Shown here one piece after another: positions 1-7,946 of a stretch of DNA of 10,720 bases. The DNA is taken from NCBI GenBank assembly GCA_000433115.1, contig FR892149.1, positions 1 to 10,720 of the forward strand. Reading direction: 5' to 3'. Under the pieces are notes generated by a model. It saw only the letters and a program-made list of their open reading frames with translations. It was not told the origin of the DNA and did not search any database. The DNA is from Ruminococcus sp. CAG:382. Its GTDB lineage: Bacteria; Bacillota; Clostridia; Oscillospirales; CAG-382. The position numbers and the translations under genes were made by a program. Within the stretch, counting starts at the first letter, position 1, and each line of letters opens with the position of its first letter.

Positions 1-1094
1 TGCGCGAAGAGCTTAAAGCATCAAAGCGTAAAAGCATTCTGCGGAGCATCCGGAGAAGCAACATTTCAAAAATTCTGGTCACGGTCTGCACATACGCCAT
101 TATCCTGATTTACATTATGAATGTCAGAGACAGCGGTATGACGGTCGGTATGTATGTCATGATAACCGGCATCGTGTCGAATGTCATGCTGTCGCTGCCC
201 GGCATTTCAAACAGCATAAAAGAGCTTGGAACCGAGGTCAAGCTCCTGACCGATTACCGTGAATTCTGCGAAATCTGTCTTTCGGATCTGAAGCTGCCCT
301 CCGCAGAGAAAAAAGAAAACCCTGCGCCCGTCGAAAATGCGCCGGTATTTGAGCTGAAAAACGTCAGCTTCAGCTATGACGGCTCAACCGATGTGCTGAA
401 AAATATAAATCTCAGCATCTTCGACGGCGAAAAGGTTGCATTGATCGGAAAGAACGGATGCGGAAAATCCACGCTGATAAATCTGATCCTCGGGCTGTAT
501 CAGCCGACGGAGGGAGAAATTTTCTACAAAGGACACCCGTACAGTGAGTATGACCGCGATTTCATAACAAAATATGTGGGCATTACTTTTCAGGATTATT
601 GTATTTTCGAAAAGATGATTGATCAGAATATCGGAATGGGCGATGTTTCGAATATCGGAAACGAAGAGCTTATCAGAGAAGCAGCCGAAAAAGGTCAGGC
701 GGAAAAATTCATCGAAAAGCTGCCCTATGGTATGAAAACGTGGATCGGCAAAAATTACGATTTCGAAAACGGTGTTGATCTGTCGGGCGGCGAAAGGCAG
801 AGGCTCGCCATTTCCAGAGCGTATATGAACAACAAAAGAGTGATGATAATGGACGAGCCGACAGCGGCGCTGGACCCTATTGCCGAAATGAAACAATATC
901 AGAGCATCAGCAGTATGATGGCTGAAAACACGGCGATACTGGTCAGTCACAGGATCGGCTTTGCAAGACTCGCTTCCCGCATTATCGTCATGGATGACGG
1001 GCGTGTCGCGGAGCAGGGTACGCACGAGGAGCTTATCGCAGTCAGCGGCGGGTACAAGGCGTTGTTTGACGCGCAATCCGAGTGGTATCAATAA
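1..1094 (+). CDS. ABC exporter half-transporter (permease-ATPase), 5' end missing
   Basis: The reading frame is open from base 3 with no stop, so the gene begins upstream; the ATG at 117 is internal. The visible protein is about 363 residues: the end of the transmembrane domain (hydrophobic runs near bases 65-115 and 135-205) followed by a complete nucleotide-binding domain. ATPase motifs are all intact: Walker A GKNGCGKST at 447-473, Q-loop FQDY around 591, signature LSGGE at 780-794, Walker B MIMDE ending at 857, and the H-loop histidine at about 948. By family knowledge this is an ATP-driven exporter subunit of the cytoplasmic membrane. The next gene, 26 nt downstream, encodes a second half-transporter of the same layout, so the two probably form a heterodimer. 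Both ATPase domains keep the Walker B glutamate and H-loop, so neither looks like a degenerate site. Cargo unknown; lipid, drug or peptide are all possible. Confidence 0.93.
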   Translation, partial: REELKASKRKSILRSIRRSNISKILVTVCTYAIILIYIMNVRDSGMTVGMYVMITGIVSNVMLSLPGISNSIKELGTEVKLLTDYREFCEICLSDLKLPSAEKKENPAPVENAPVFELKNVSFSYDGSTDVLKNINLSIFDGEKVALIGKNGCGKSTLINLILGLYQPTEGEIFYKGHPYSEYDRDFITKYVGITFQDYCIFEKMIDQNIGMGDVSNIGNEELIREAAEKGQAEKFIEKLPYGMKTWIGKNYDFENGVDLSGGERQRLAISRAYMNNKRVMIMDEPTAALDPIAEMKQYQSISSMMAENTAILVSHRIGFARLASRIIVMDDGRVAEQGTHEELIAVSGGYKALFDAQSEWYQ

Positions 1095-1105
1095 AAAACA
1101 GCTTG

Positions 1106-1113
1106 AGAAAGGA
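1106..1113 (+). promoter_or_regulatory. Ribosome binding site of the second ABC gene
   Basis: AGAAAGGA lies 7 nt before the ATG at 1121. It supports that start over an in-frame ATG at 1082, which would overlap the end of the first ABC gene and has no comparable site. Confidence 0.65.
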
Positions 1114-1120
1114 TTCGGAC

Positions 1121-2905
1121 ATGAACGAAAAAACAGGACTCCGGGATAAATTATCACTGCTTTGGAAAGCATTGCTTTTAAGCTTCAGAATGAAGAGCAA
1201 GGTGAGTATATGCATATCGGTCATCGGGATGCTTCTCGGGCTGTTCACGCTGTGGAGCAACATTCTGAACGCCGATCTGATCAACCGGATCACCGGACTC
1301 ATTCAGGGCGAGGATGTTTTGCGGCAGGCTCTTTTCACACTGCTTTGCATCGTTCTGATCGAGGTGCTGCTGCTTGTCTACAACATGCTGAAAAGCTATT
1401 TTGTCCAGTATGATTCAATGCGTGCGGACGAATATATTCATGACACGACATATGATATATTGTCGCGGACAAAATACGAAAATATCGAAAACAATTCCAA
1501 CTTCATGCAAAAGCTGGACTTCATAAACAATCAGGGATGGTGGAGGATCGCACAGCTTACCGTCTTTGTTCAGAACATCGTCTCAGCCGTCATCTCCCTG
1601 GCGGGCATATTCGTGACACTGTTTTACATCAACCCGCTTATTGTGCTTATCCTTTTCCTGTCGTGCCTGCCGGGGCTCTGGATATCAAAGAAATACGGCA
1701 ATGAAGCGTATTTTTATGAGCTTTACAGTATGCGCGAAAAATGGTATATCGATTATCACGCGGGGCTTATCACGGGATTCAACAAGGAGATCCGATTCTT
1801 CAACCTGTTCGGCTACATAAAAAACGAGTGGAAAACGGGCGTTGAGCTGCTGATCAAAAAGCGTTCCGGTCTGACACGGAAGTTTACTTTTTACCGGATA
1901 GCGGCAGATCTCATAAAAAACATTGCAATCGTCGTATCGCTTTATATCGTTGCGGTTCAGATCATGGAAAACAGCGCACTTGAGGTCGGAACGTTCGTGT
2001 TGGTGCTGACGCTGGCTTCAAACATACAGACAAATATGTGGACGCTGCTCTGGTCACTGGGGGAATTCAACACGCATTCCGTATACATAAAGGATTTTTA
2101 TGCCATCAGAGAACTTGAATGCGAAAATCATCCGGAGAGCAATGAGACATATGACAAGCTGAACATCGAATTCCGAAATGTCAGCTTCACTTACAAGGGC
2201 ACGGCAGAATGCGCGATACGAAACCTGAACGTTACGCTCCGACAGGGTGAAAAAATCGCCGTTGTCGGCGAAAACGGAAGCGGAAAAACCACCTTCATCA
2301 AACTGTTGTCGGGGATTTATGACTGTGATGAGGGCGAAATACTGATAAACGGCGAACCGGTGAAGGACATTGCAAAACTGAGGAATTCAATATCCGTCAT
2401 TTTTCAGGACTATGCGAAGTACCGCACTTATATTAAAGAAAACATAACCGTCGGCGACGTGAACAGAACGTACACCGACGATGACATAAGAGACGCCGCA
2501 AGGCAGACCGATATCGATTCGTATATCGAAACGCTTGACGACAAATATGACACGAAGCTCGGCTGTTTCTCCGACAGCTATCTCGATCTGTCGGGAGGTC
2601 AGTGGCAGAAGCTCGCGCTGTCAAGACTTTTATTCAAAAACGATGCGAAAATGATGATCCTGGATGAGCCGACGGCATCGCTTGACCCGTTGGCTGAAGC
2701 GGATATATACGCGAATTTCTTTCATCTGACCAAAGACAAGACAGCGCTTTTCATTTCGCACAGGCTGGGTATCACAAAGGTGGTCGACAGGATACTTGTG
2801 TTCAGGGACGGCACCGTCGCCGAGCAGGGTACGCACGATGAGCTTATTGCGGCAAACGGAGTCTATGCCGATATGTATAAATCGCAGGCTCAGTGGTATA
2901 AATAA
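1121..2905 (+). CDS. ABC exporter half-transporter (permease-ATPase), complete
   Basis: A 594-residue protein of normal length for a half-size ABC exporter. Residues 1-320 form the membrane domain, with hydrophobic segments near 28-48, 69-90, 150-188, 263-282 and 288-305. Residues 348-594 form the ATPase: Walker A GENGSGKTT (383-391), Q-loop glutamine 429 in FQDYAKYRT, signature LSGGQWQK (490-497), Walker B MMILDE (511-516), D-loop SLDP, H-loop His547. The SGGQWQK signature is common in exporters related to NisT/SpaT-type lantibiotic transporters, but it also occurs elsewhere, and no peptidase C39 domain is present. Its C-terminus (AEQGTH...QWYK) closely resembles that of the preceding gene product (AEQGTH...EWYQ), pointing to duplication. 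Start chosen at 1121 because of the upstream AGAAAGGA. Probable partner of the upstream half-transporter; substrate unknown. Confidence 0.93.
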   Translation: MNEKTGLRDKLSLLWKALLLSFRMKSKVSICISVIGMLLGLFTLWSNILNADLINRITGLIQGEDVLRQALFTLLCIVLIEVLLLVYNMLKSYFVQYDSMRADEYIHDTTYDILSRTKYENIENNSNFMQKLDFINNQGWWRIAQLTVFVQNIVSAVISLAGIFVTLFYINPLIVLILFLSCLPGLWISKKYGNEAYFYELYSMREKWYIDYHAGLITGFNKEIRFFNLFGYIKNEWKTGVELLIKKRSGLTRKFTFYRIAADLIKNIAIVVSLYIVAVQIMENSALEVGTFVLVLTLASNIQTNMWTLLWSLGEFNTHSVYIKDFYAIRELECENHPESNETYDKLNIEFRNVSFTYKGTAECAIRNLNVTLRQGEKIAVVGENGSGKTTFIKLLSGIYDCDEGEILINGEPVKDIAKLRNSISVIFQDYAKYRTYIKENITVGDVNRTYTDDDIRDAARQTDIDSYIETLDDKYDTKLGCFSDSYLDLSGGQWQKLALSRLLFKNDAKMMILDEPTASLDPLAEADIYANFFHLTKDKTALFISHRLGITKVVDRILVFRDGTVAEQGTHDELIAANGVYADMYKSQAQWYK

Positions 2906-2913
2906 CAGTTCAG

Positions 2914-2939
2914 GAAGCCGTGAATGTGATCACGGCTTC
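2914..2939. terminator. Perfect hairpin between convergent genes, possible bidirectional terminator
   Basis: GAAGCCGTGA (2914-2923) and TCACGGCTTC (2930-2939) are exact reverse complements around the 6-nt loop ATGTGA. The hairpin starts 8 nt after the stop codon of the ABC gene and lies 53 nt beyond the stop of rsmI on the other strand, where a shared terminator would be expected. Neither side has a proper T run (TATCATACT follows on the plus strand), so intrinsic termination is not certain; it could instead protect the 3' ends of mRNA. Confidence 0.6.
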
Positions 2940-2992
2940 TATCATACTCAGAGCGCGGCGGCGATGCATTTCTTTTATCTGTCCGAACATAT

Positions 2993-3817
2993 TCAGCCTT
3001 TCTTGATGAGCCCGTATATTGCGCCTTTAGGTACGCCGCGGTCACGCGCGGTCTGTTTTATGGCATCCATATCGGAGAGTCCCAATGCACGGTAATGTTC
3101 AACGTGCTGTTCGGGCGTCATTCCGTACCAGAATTCGTCCTCGTCACGATGTGTATAGCCCTCAACGACAATGACATATTCCCCGCGTATGCTTTCGGCA
3201 CTTTCACAGTCCGCGATATGTTCCGAAAGCTTTTTTTGCGTTATGCGCTCGTTGAGTTTCGTCAGCTCCTTACAAAGCGCGGCGTTACGGTCACCGAAGG
3301 CGTCATACAGCGTTTTCAGTGTCTTTATCAGGTCATGCGGTGCGGAATAGAATATCATGGTACGCTTTTCCCTTGAAAGCGGCTCAAGATACTCCTTCAA
3401 TCCGTCCTCAGGCAGAAAGCCCTCAAAGCAGAAACGTCTTGAAGGCAGTCCGCTCGCGGAAAGCGCGGTCACGGCGGCACAGGCACCGGGAAGTGGTATG
3501 ACCTCTATGCCGCGGCTGCGGCACAGGCGCACAAGGTCTTCGCCCGGATCGGAAACGGCGGGGGTTCCCGCATCGGTTATCAGAGCGCAGTCCTCACCGG
3601 CGGCGATACGCTCCGCTATTACCTCGCCTGCCCGCTGTTTGTTATGCTCATGGTATGCATAAAGCGGCTTTTTCAGTCCCAACAGCAACATCAGCTTGCC
3701 GCCGACACGCGAATCCTCGCAGGCGACAAAATCCACCTCGGACAGCACACGGCGGGCGCGGAGGGTAATATCCTCCATATTCCCGATCGGAGTCGGGACG
3801 ATATACAGTATGCTCAT
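2993..3817 (-). CDS. rsmI: 16S rRNA (cytidine1402-2'-O)-methyltransferase RsmI
   Basis: A 274-residue protein of normal family length. It uses S-adenosylmethionine to 2'-O-methylate C1402 in the decoding centre of 16S rRNA (family knowledge). The tetrapyrrole-methylase-fold signatures are clear: the N-terminal strand and loop IVPTPIGN (6-13), ACEDSR (32-37, usually CEDTR), ITDAGTPAVSDPG (80-92), LPGACA (109-114) and GFLP (133-136). The C-terminal stretch from about 234 (PEQHVEHYRALGL...VPKGAIYGL) matches the small helical domain of RsmI. Its ATG overlaps the stop of the radical SAM gene in ATGA (3817-3814), so the two are probably translationally coupled. It is the last gene of the polA-led leftward run. 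Confidence 0.96.
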   Translation of the reverse strand: MSILYIVPTPIGNMEDITLRARRVLSEVDFVACEDSRVGGKLMLLLGLKKPLYAYHEHNKQRAGEVIAERIAAGEDCALITDAGTPAVSDPGEDLVRLCRSRGIEVIPLPGACAAVTALSASGLPSRRFCFEGFLPEDGLKEYLEPLSREKRTMIFYSAPHDLIKTLKTLYDAFGDRNAALCKELTKLNERITQKKLSEHIADCESAESIRGEYVIVVEGYTHRDEDEFWYGMTPEQHVEHYRALGLSDMDAIKQTARDRGVPKGAIYGLIKKG

Positions 3818-5361
3818 GCGTTTTTATCCGCCCTGCGGTGATGCTTTATCATACGGAGCTTCAGATAGAGTCCGGGCATGAAGTTGACAAGGAAATCCTT
3901 GAGCTTGTTGCGGACTGCGGAATATCCGTCATGGACTTTGACAAGAAATTTATGCGGAACGTAACGGGAAGTGAAACGATGGTCAAGCCATTTTTCATAA
4001 AGCCTGCCTATCCTGCCCTTCATTCTGAACGCCAGCTTATATCTCTTGACGAAATGCATGAAATACGCCTGCACAAACAGCACCTCATATTCGGGGAAAC
4101 GCTCCTGCACAAGCGGCACGCGGCAATCGGGAGGTATCACGTCGGGTACAAATCCGGCGCGTTTTGCGATGTCGTACAGCTCGGTGCCGGGGTACGGATA
4201 AAAGATATTCGGCACAACGCGGTCGGATTTTATGCGGGCGTTGAGCTTGACGGTCTTGAGCGCGCGGTGTATATCCTCAAACGGCAGTCCGATGATATTA
4301 TAGGTAAGCTGAGCTATGCCGTACTTATGGAACCAGTTTGAGCAATTGATTATCATTTCGTCGGTCTGGAAGCGCTTGAGATACTTGAAGCGTATTTCCT
4401 GATCGCCCGATTCAAGCCCCATATCTATGGTATAGAAGCCGGCTTCCTTCATACGACGCACGGTATCCTCGGTGAGAATGTCGAAGCGTATGTTACCCGT
4501 GCAGGGAAGGTGAATCTCCTGCTTGTACAGCTCGATGAATTTGTCGAACCAATCGGGGAACATATTGAAAATCGCGTCACGGAAGTTGATGAATTTGATA
4601 TGCGGATGAAGCTTCAGCAGCGTTTTCAGGTACAGTATCGCGTTTTCCGGTGAACGGAAACGGGCGTATATCTTCTTGTTCGGGTACACCTTGCGGAAGT
4701 TACCGTTGCCGCAGTAGGTGCAGTTATAAAGACAGCCGCGGCTGACGACGACTATCGCGGTGTGTACCTTGGAGCTTTCAAGGTTATCGTAGTCGAACAG
4801 GTCAAAATCGGGGATCGGTATTCTGTCAAGGTCGGCAAACAGCGGACGGACGGGATTCTTTATGAATTCGCCGTTTTCGTCCTTGAACCAGAGGCTTTCG
4901 ACAGAGGTATAATCCTCTCCGGCGGTCATTTTGTCAAGCAGCTCAAGCTCGGCATATTCGCCGTCGCCTATACATACGCTGTCAACCTCGGGAATCGAAA
5001 GCACCTCGGCAGGCGCAAGCGTACAATGATAGCTGCCGCAGATTATGAATACGTCGGGATATACCTCCCGCGTCCATTTTATATACAGCTCGCAGTCGGG
5101 AAATGCGGTGGTACGTATCGAAAAGCCGATCACATCGAATTCGCCCTTCTCGCGTAACTCCTTTTTGTAGGTTTCCTCATCATAGAGATGTCTGAGGTGA
5201 AGCAGTGAGCAGGAATGTCCGCCCTGCTTAAGTACGGCGGAAATGGAAGCAAGCCCTTCGGAATAGCTGCCGCCGCCGTTTATCTTTACTGAAAGATCTC
5301 TGTCTGTATAATCGGGATAGACCAAAAGCATTCTTGCTTTTCTGCCGTGTAAATTAACCAT
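3814..5361 (-). CDS. B12-binding-domain radical SAM protein of unknown substrate
   Basis: A 515-residue protein. Residues about 9-150 resemble the cobalamin-binding (Rossmann-like) domain of class B radical SAM enzymes: MLLVYPDY at the start, FDVIGFS near 75-81, IICGSYHCTLAPAEVL (106-121) and VDSVCIGDGEYAELELL (126-142). A classical B12-ligand DxHxxG motif is not evident, as in many members. A linker (LDRIPIPDFDLFD) leads into the radical SAM core with the iron-sulfur motif CLYNCTYC, C210, C214 and C217. MGLESGD (314-320) and YNIIGLP (354-360) are typical of the Elp3/MiaB-like barrel. The tail from about 435 is rich in Lys/Arg and aromatic residues and matches nothing I know; membrane or nucleic acid contact is conceivable. 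The start at 5361 is chosen for its AAAGGAG site. Relatives include BchE- and hopanoid/RiPP-type enzymes, but the substrate cannot be inferred. Confidence 0.9.
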   Translation of the reverse strand: MVNLHGRKARMLLVYPDYTDRDLSVKINGGGSYSEGLASISAVLKQGGHSCSLLHLRHLYDEETYKKELREKGEFDVIGFSIRTTAFPDCELYIKWTREVYPDVFIICGSYHCTLAPAEVLSIPEVDSVCIGDGEYAELELLDKMTAGEDYTSVESLWFKDENGEFIKNPVRPLFADLDRIPIPDFDLFDYDNLESSKVHTAIVVVSRGCLYNCTYCGNGNFRKVYPNKKIYARFRSPENAILYLKTLLKLHPHIKFINFRDAIFNMFPDWFDKFIELYKQEIHLPCTGNIRFDILTEDTVRRMKEAGFYTIDMGLESGDQEIRFKYLKRFQTDEMIINCSNWFHKYGIAQLTYNIIGLPFEDIHRALKTVKLNARIKSDRVVPNIFYPYPGTELYDIAKRAGFVPDVIPPDCRVPLVQERFPEYEVLFVQAYFMHFVKRYKLAFRMKGRIGRLYEKWLDHRFTSRYVPHKFLVKVHDGYSAVRNKLKDFLVNFMPGLYLKLRMIKHHRRADKNA

Positions 5362-5367
5362 AACAAG

Positions 5368-5374
5368 CTCCTTT
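5368..5374 (-). promoter_or_regulatory. Ribosome binding site of the radical SAM gene
   Basis: Read on the minus strand, AAAGGAG lies 6 nt before the ATG at 5361-5359. It decides the start: an in-frame ATG at 5406 would overlap the end of polA and add 15 non-conserved-looking residues. Confidence 0.8.
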
Positions 5375-5393
5375 GTCTTTGGTGGTTGCTTTT

Positions 5394-7871
5394 TTATTGC
5401 TCCCACGATTTTCCTTCCGTCATATCGACGGTAAGCGGTACGTCAAGCGGGAACGCGTTTTCCATACAGCTTCTGAGTATCGCCGCCGCCTGTTCCTTTT
5501 CGTTTTCGGGCGCTTCGACGATAAGCTCGTCGTGTATCTGAAGTATGAGGCGTGACCTCAGTCCAGCCTTTTTCAGCGTTTCCGCGGTATCGACCATGGC
5601 TTTTTTTATGATGTCTGCGGCTGCGCCCTGAATTGGTGTGTTGCGCGCGACGCGCTCGGCAAACGAAACGAGCATTTTCTTTGACGAATTGATCTCGGGA
5701 ATATATCTGCGTCTGCCGTATATCGTCGAAACGTAGCCGTCGCGCTTTGCGTCGGTTACGACGTTTTTCAGATATTCGCTTATCGCGGGATATGCCGCCA
5801 TATAATGCTTTATATATTCATCGGCTTCACGTTTGGAAACGCCGATGTCCTTTGCAAGACCGAATGCGCTTATGCCGTACATTATGCCGAAATTGACCGC
5901 CTTGGCGCGTTTCCTCAGCTCCGGCGTCACACTTTCCTCGGGAATACGGAATATTTCCGCCGCGGTCGCGGTATGGATATCCTTTTCCTCGCGGAAGGCT
6001 TTTTTCAGATTTTCGTCGCCTGCGACGTGTGCGAGTATGCGAAGCTCTATCTGCGAATAGTCGGCGTCGATGAGCGTCCAGCCGTCCTCGGCAACAAAGA
6101 ATTTTCTGAGCTCACGCCCCAGCTCGGTACGTATGGGAATATTCTGCAGATTCGGTTCCACACTCGAAAGTCTGCCCGTTTTAGTGAGCGTCTGGCGGAA
6201 GGTTGTGTGTATTCTGCCGTCGGAGGAAATACATTTTCTCAGTCCGTCGGAATAGGTGGATTTCAGCTTGGCAAGCTGACGGTAGCCGAAAATCAGATTT
6301 ATTATCGGGCTGTACGGTGCCAGCTTTTCAAGCGTTTCGGCGTCGGTCGGATAGCCCGTTTTGGTTTTTTTCGGCGGCGGAAGCATGAGCTTTTCAAAAA
6401 GCACCGTGCCCAGCTGCTTTGGCGAATTGATATTGAATTCCTCACCCGCCGCGGCGTATATTTCCCTCTCAAGCACGGCAAGACGGGAGGCGCACATTTC
6501 CGAAAAAGCTTCCAGCCCCTTTTCGTCCGCCCTGAAGCCCGTATGCTCCATATCGGCAAGCACCCGTGCAAGCGGAAGTTCAATTGAACGATATATAAAC
6601 TCGCCGTTTGCCTCCATGAGCTTCGGAGTCAGCACGTCATGCAATCCCGGAAGTATTGCGAGCGATTCTGTGACAGAAGGCATATCAAGATACATAGCCG
6701 CCGCCTTTTCGACGGTGAGCCCGCTGTCAACGGGAGAAACGACATATGCGAGAAGCGAAACGTCCTCCCCGTCACAGCCGAATTCAAAACCGGCATCAAG
6801 AACGGCGCGCGCCGTTTCCTTGAGACTCCAGAAATTAATCCTGCGCCCTGCGGAAAAAAGTCTGCTGCATTCGGCAAGCGGACAGGTATATATTACACCG
6901 TCGTGCAGTGCGCGGACTGTCTTGCCGTCGGTTTCGGCATATATGCCGTCGGGGAGCGCAGTCATCGCGTCGCCGTCAAGCGGACGTATTTCCACAGCCT
7001 TTTCGGGCTTTGCGGGCTTCTCCAGCGAAAGACGGCCGATGAGCGACGTGAATTCCAGCTTTGTGAACAGCGAAATAAGCTCCCCGTCGTTGCGCGGCAA
7101 TATTCTGTATTCCTCAATGTTTTCGGGGACGGGAGCGCTTTTTGAAATTTCCGCAAGGAAGCGCGACATATACGCATCTTTCCTGCCGTTTTCAAGCTTT
7201 GTTTTTTTGCCGCCTTTTATTTCGTCGATATGAGCGTATATTCCGTCAAGAGAGCCGTATTGGTGCATAAGCTCCAGCGCGCCCTTTTCGCCGATGCCGG
7301 GTACGCCGCTGATATTGTCGGAAGAATCGCCCATCACGGCCTTCAGGTCGATAAGCTGTGACGGCGTAAGACCGTACATCTCGTCTATTGCTTTTGTGTC
7401 GATTATTCTTGTTTCATTGTTTGCGGCAAGGTGAACGGTGACGCCGTCGCACACGAGCTGATAGCTGTCGCGGTCGCCCGTCACGATCACACATTCAACA
7501 TCGTTTTCTTTGGCGATGCGCGAAAGAGTGCCGAGAATATCGTCGGCTTCAAAGCCTGCGGCGGTAAGCACATGCAGCCCCATCAGCTCCGCTATCTCCT
7601 TTGAAACAGGGAGCTGCTTTGCGAGATCTTCCGGCATGGGGCGGCGGGTCGCCTTGTATGTGTCGCACCTGATATGGCGGAAGGTCTTTTCACGAAGGTC
7701 ATAAGCTATCGCGGCATAGTCGTAGCCGGGGGCAAGATTTTTCTGAAGTATATTTACAAAGCCAAAGAGGGCGTTTGTCGGAAAGCCGTCCTTTGTGTTC
7801 AGCGGACGCACTCCGTAATACGCTCTGTTCAGTATGCTGTTGCCGTCAAAGACGATCATTTTACCGTTCAT
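5394..7871 (-). CDS. polA: DNA polymerase I, proofreading domain apparently inactive
   Basis: An 825-residue family A polymerase, close to Taq Pol I in length and shorter than E. coli Pol I. It fills gaps and removes RNA primers during lagging-strand synthesis and repair. The 5'-nuclease domain (about 1-285) has its acidic motifs: VFDGNS (7-12), FEADDILGT (107-115), TGDRDS (131-136) and the helix-hairpin-helix GDSSDNISGVPGIG (181-194). The polymerase domain has motif A DADYSQIELR (D604), motif B with R653, K657, F661 and Y665, and motif C QIHDELIVE (D781). The middle domain (about 296-410) has YAETDG where active proofreading enzymes have DxE, so the first catalytic Asp is replaced by Ala312, and no YxxxD motif III is visible. 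F661 corresponds to the E. coli F762 that discriminates against dideoxynucleotides. First gene of a run with the radical SAM gene and rsmI. Confidence 0.98.
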   Translation of the reverse strand: MNGKMIVFDGNSILNRAYYGVRPLNTKDGFPTNALFGFVNILQKNLAPGYDYAAIAYDLREKTFRHIRCDTYKATRRPMPEDLAKQLPVSKEIAELMGLHVLTAAGFEADDILGTLSRIAKENDVECVIVTGDRDSYQLVCDGVTVHLAANNETRIIDTKAIDEMYGLTPSQLIDLKAVMGDSSDNISGVPGIGEKGALELMHQYGSLDGIYAHIDEIKGGKKTKLENGRKDAYMSRFLAEISKSAPVPENIEEYRILPRNDGELISLFTKLEFTSLIGRLSLEKPAKPEKAVEIRPLDGDAMTALPDGIYAETDGKTVRALHDGVIYTCPLAECSRLFSAGRRINFWSLKETARAVLDAGFEFGCDGEDVSLLAYVVSPVDSGLTVEKAAAMYLDMPSVTESLAILPGLHDVLTPKLMEANGEFIYRSIELPLARVLADMEHTGFRADEKGLEAFSEMCASRLAVLEREIYAAAGEEFNINSPKQLGTVLFEKLMLPPPKKTKTGYPTDAETLEKLAPYSPIINLIFGYRQLAKLKSTYSDGLRKCISSDGRIHTTFRQTLTKTGRLSSVEPNLQNIPIRTELGRELRKFFVAEDGWTLIDADYSQIELRILAHVAGDENLKKAFREEKDIHTATAAEIFRIPEESVTPELRKRAKAVNFGIMYGISAFGLAKDIGVSKREADEYIKHYMAAYPAISEYLKNVVTDAKRDGYVSTIYGRRRYIPEINSSKKMLVSFAERVARNTPIQGAAADIIKKAMVDTAETLKKAGLRSRLILQIHDELIVEAPENEKEQAAAILRSCMENAFPLDVPLTVDMTEGKSWEQ

Positions 7872-7900
7872 AATTCACCGCTTGTCCTTTTATGAAAATG

Positions 7901-7929
7901 ATTTTATCACAACCGCTTACCTTTGTCAA
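7901..7929 (-). promoter_or_regulatory. Promoter of the polA operon
   Basis: On the minus strand, TTGACA (7929-7924) is followed by a 17-nt spacer and TAAAAT (7906-7901). A TGA just before the -10 box makes it an extended -10 promoter. The predicted transcript starts near 7894, giving a leader of only about 23 nt before the polA ATG at 7871. Within that leader, AAAAGGA (7891-7885) sits 13 nt from the ATG and a weaker GGTGA lies closer, so translation may be modest. Confidence 0.85.
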
Positions 7930-7946
7930 GGAAGGCGGAGATAATA

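Noticed and set aside
1082..1120. An earlier ATG for the second ABC protein at 1082
   Set aside because: It lies inside the end of the first ABC gene. The ATG at 1121 has a good AGAAAGGA site and gives a normal N-terminus.
384..1172. A 262-codon open frame on the minus strand opposite the first ABC gene
   Set aside because: It mirrors a well-supported ATPase domain with intact motifs, has a Cys/Phe/Arg-rich composition without domain signs, and runs into the next gene.
1..5361. A RiPP biosynthetic cluster made of the ABC exporters and the radical SAM enzyme
   Set aside because: They are on opposite strands, separated by rsmI and a hairpin. The radical SAM gene is tied to polA and rsmI, and no precursor peptide gene is visible.
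5362..5406. An earlier ATG for the radical SAM gene at 5406
   Set aside because: It overlaps the polA 3' end by 13 nt and has no ribosome binding site, whereas the ATG at 5361 has AAAGGAG at 6 nt.
5805..7233. Plus-strand open frames of 260 and 290 codons inside polA
   Set aside because: They lie opposite clearly conserved polymerase and nuclease motifs. Their translations are low-complexity in style (Ser/Arg-rich) with no recognisable domain, as expected of antisense shadows in moderately GC-rich DNA.
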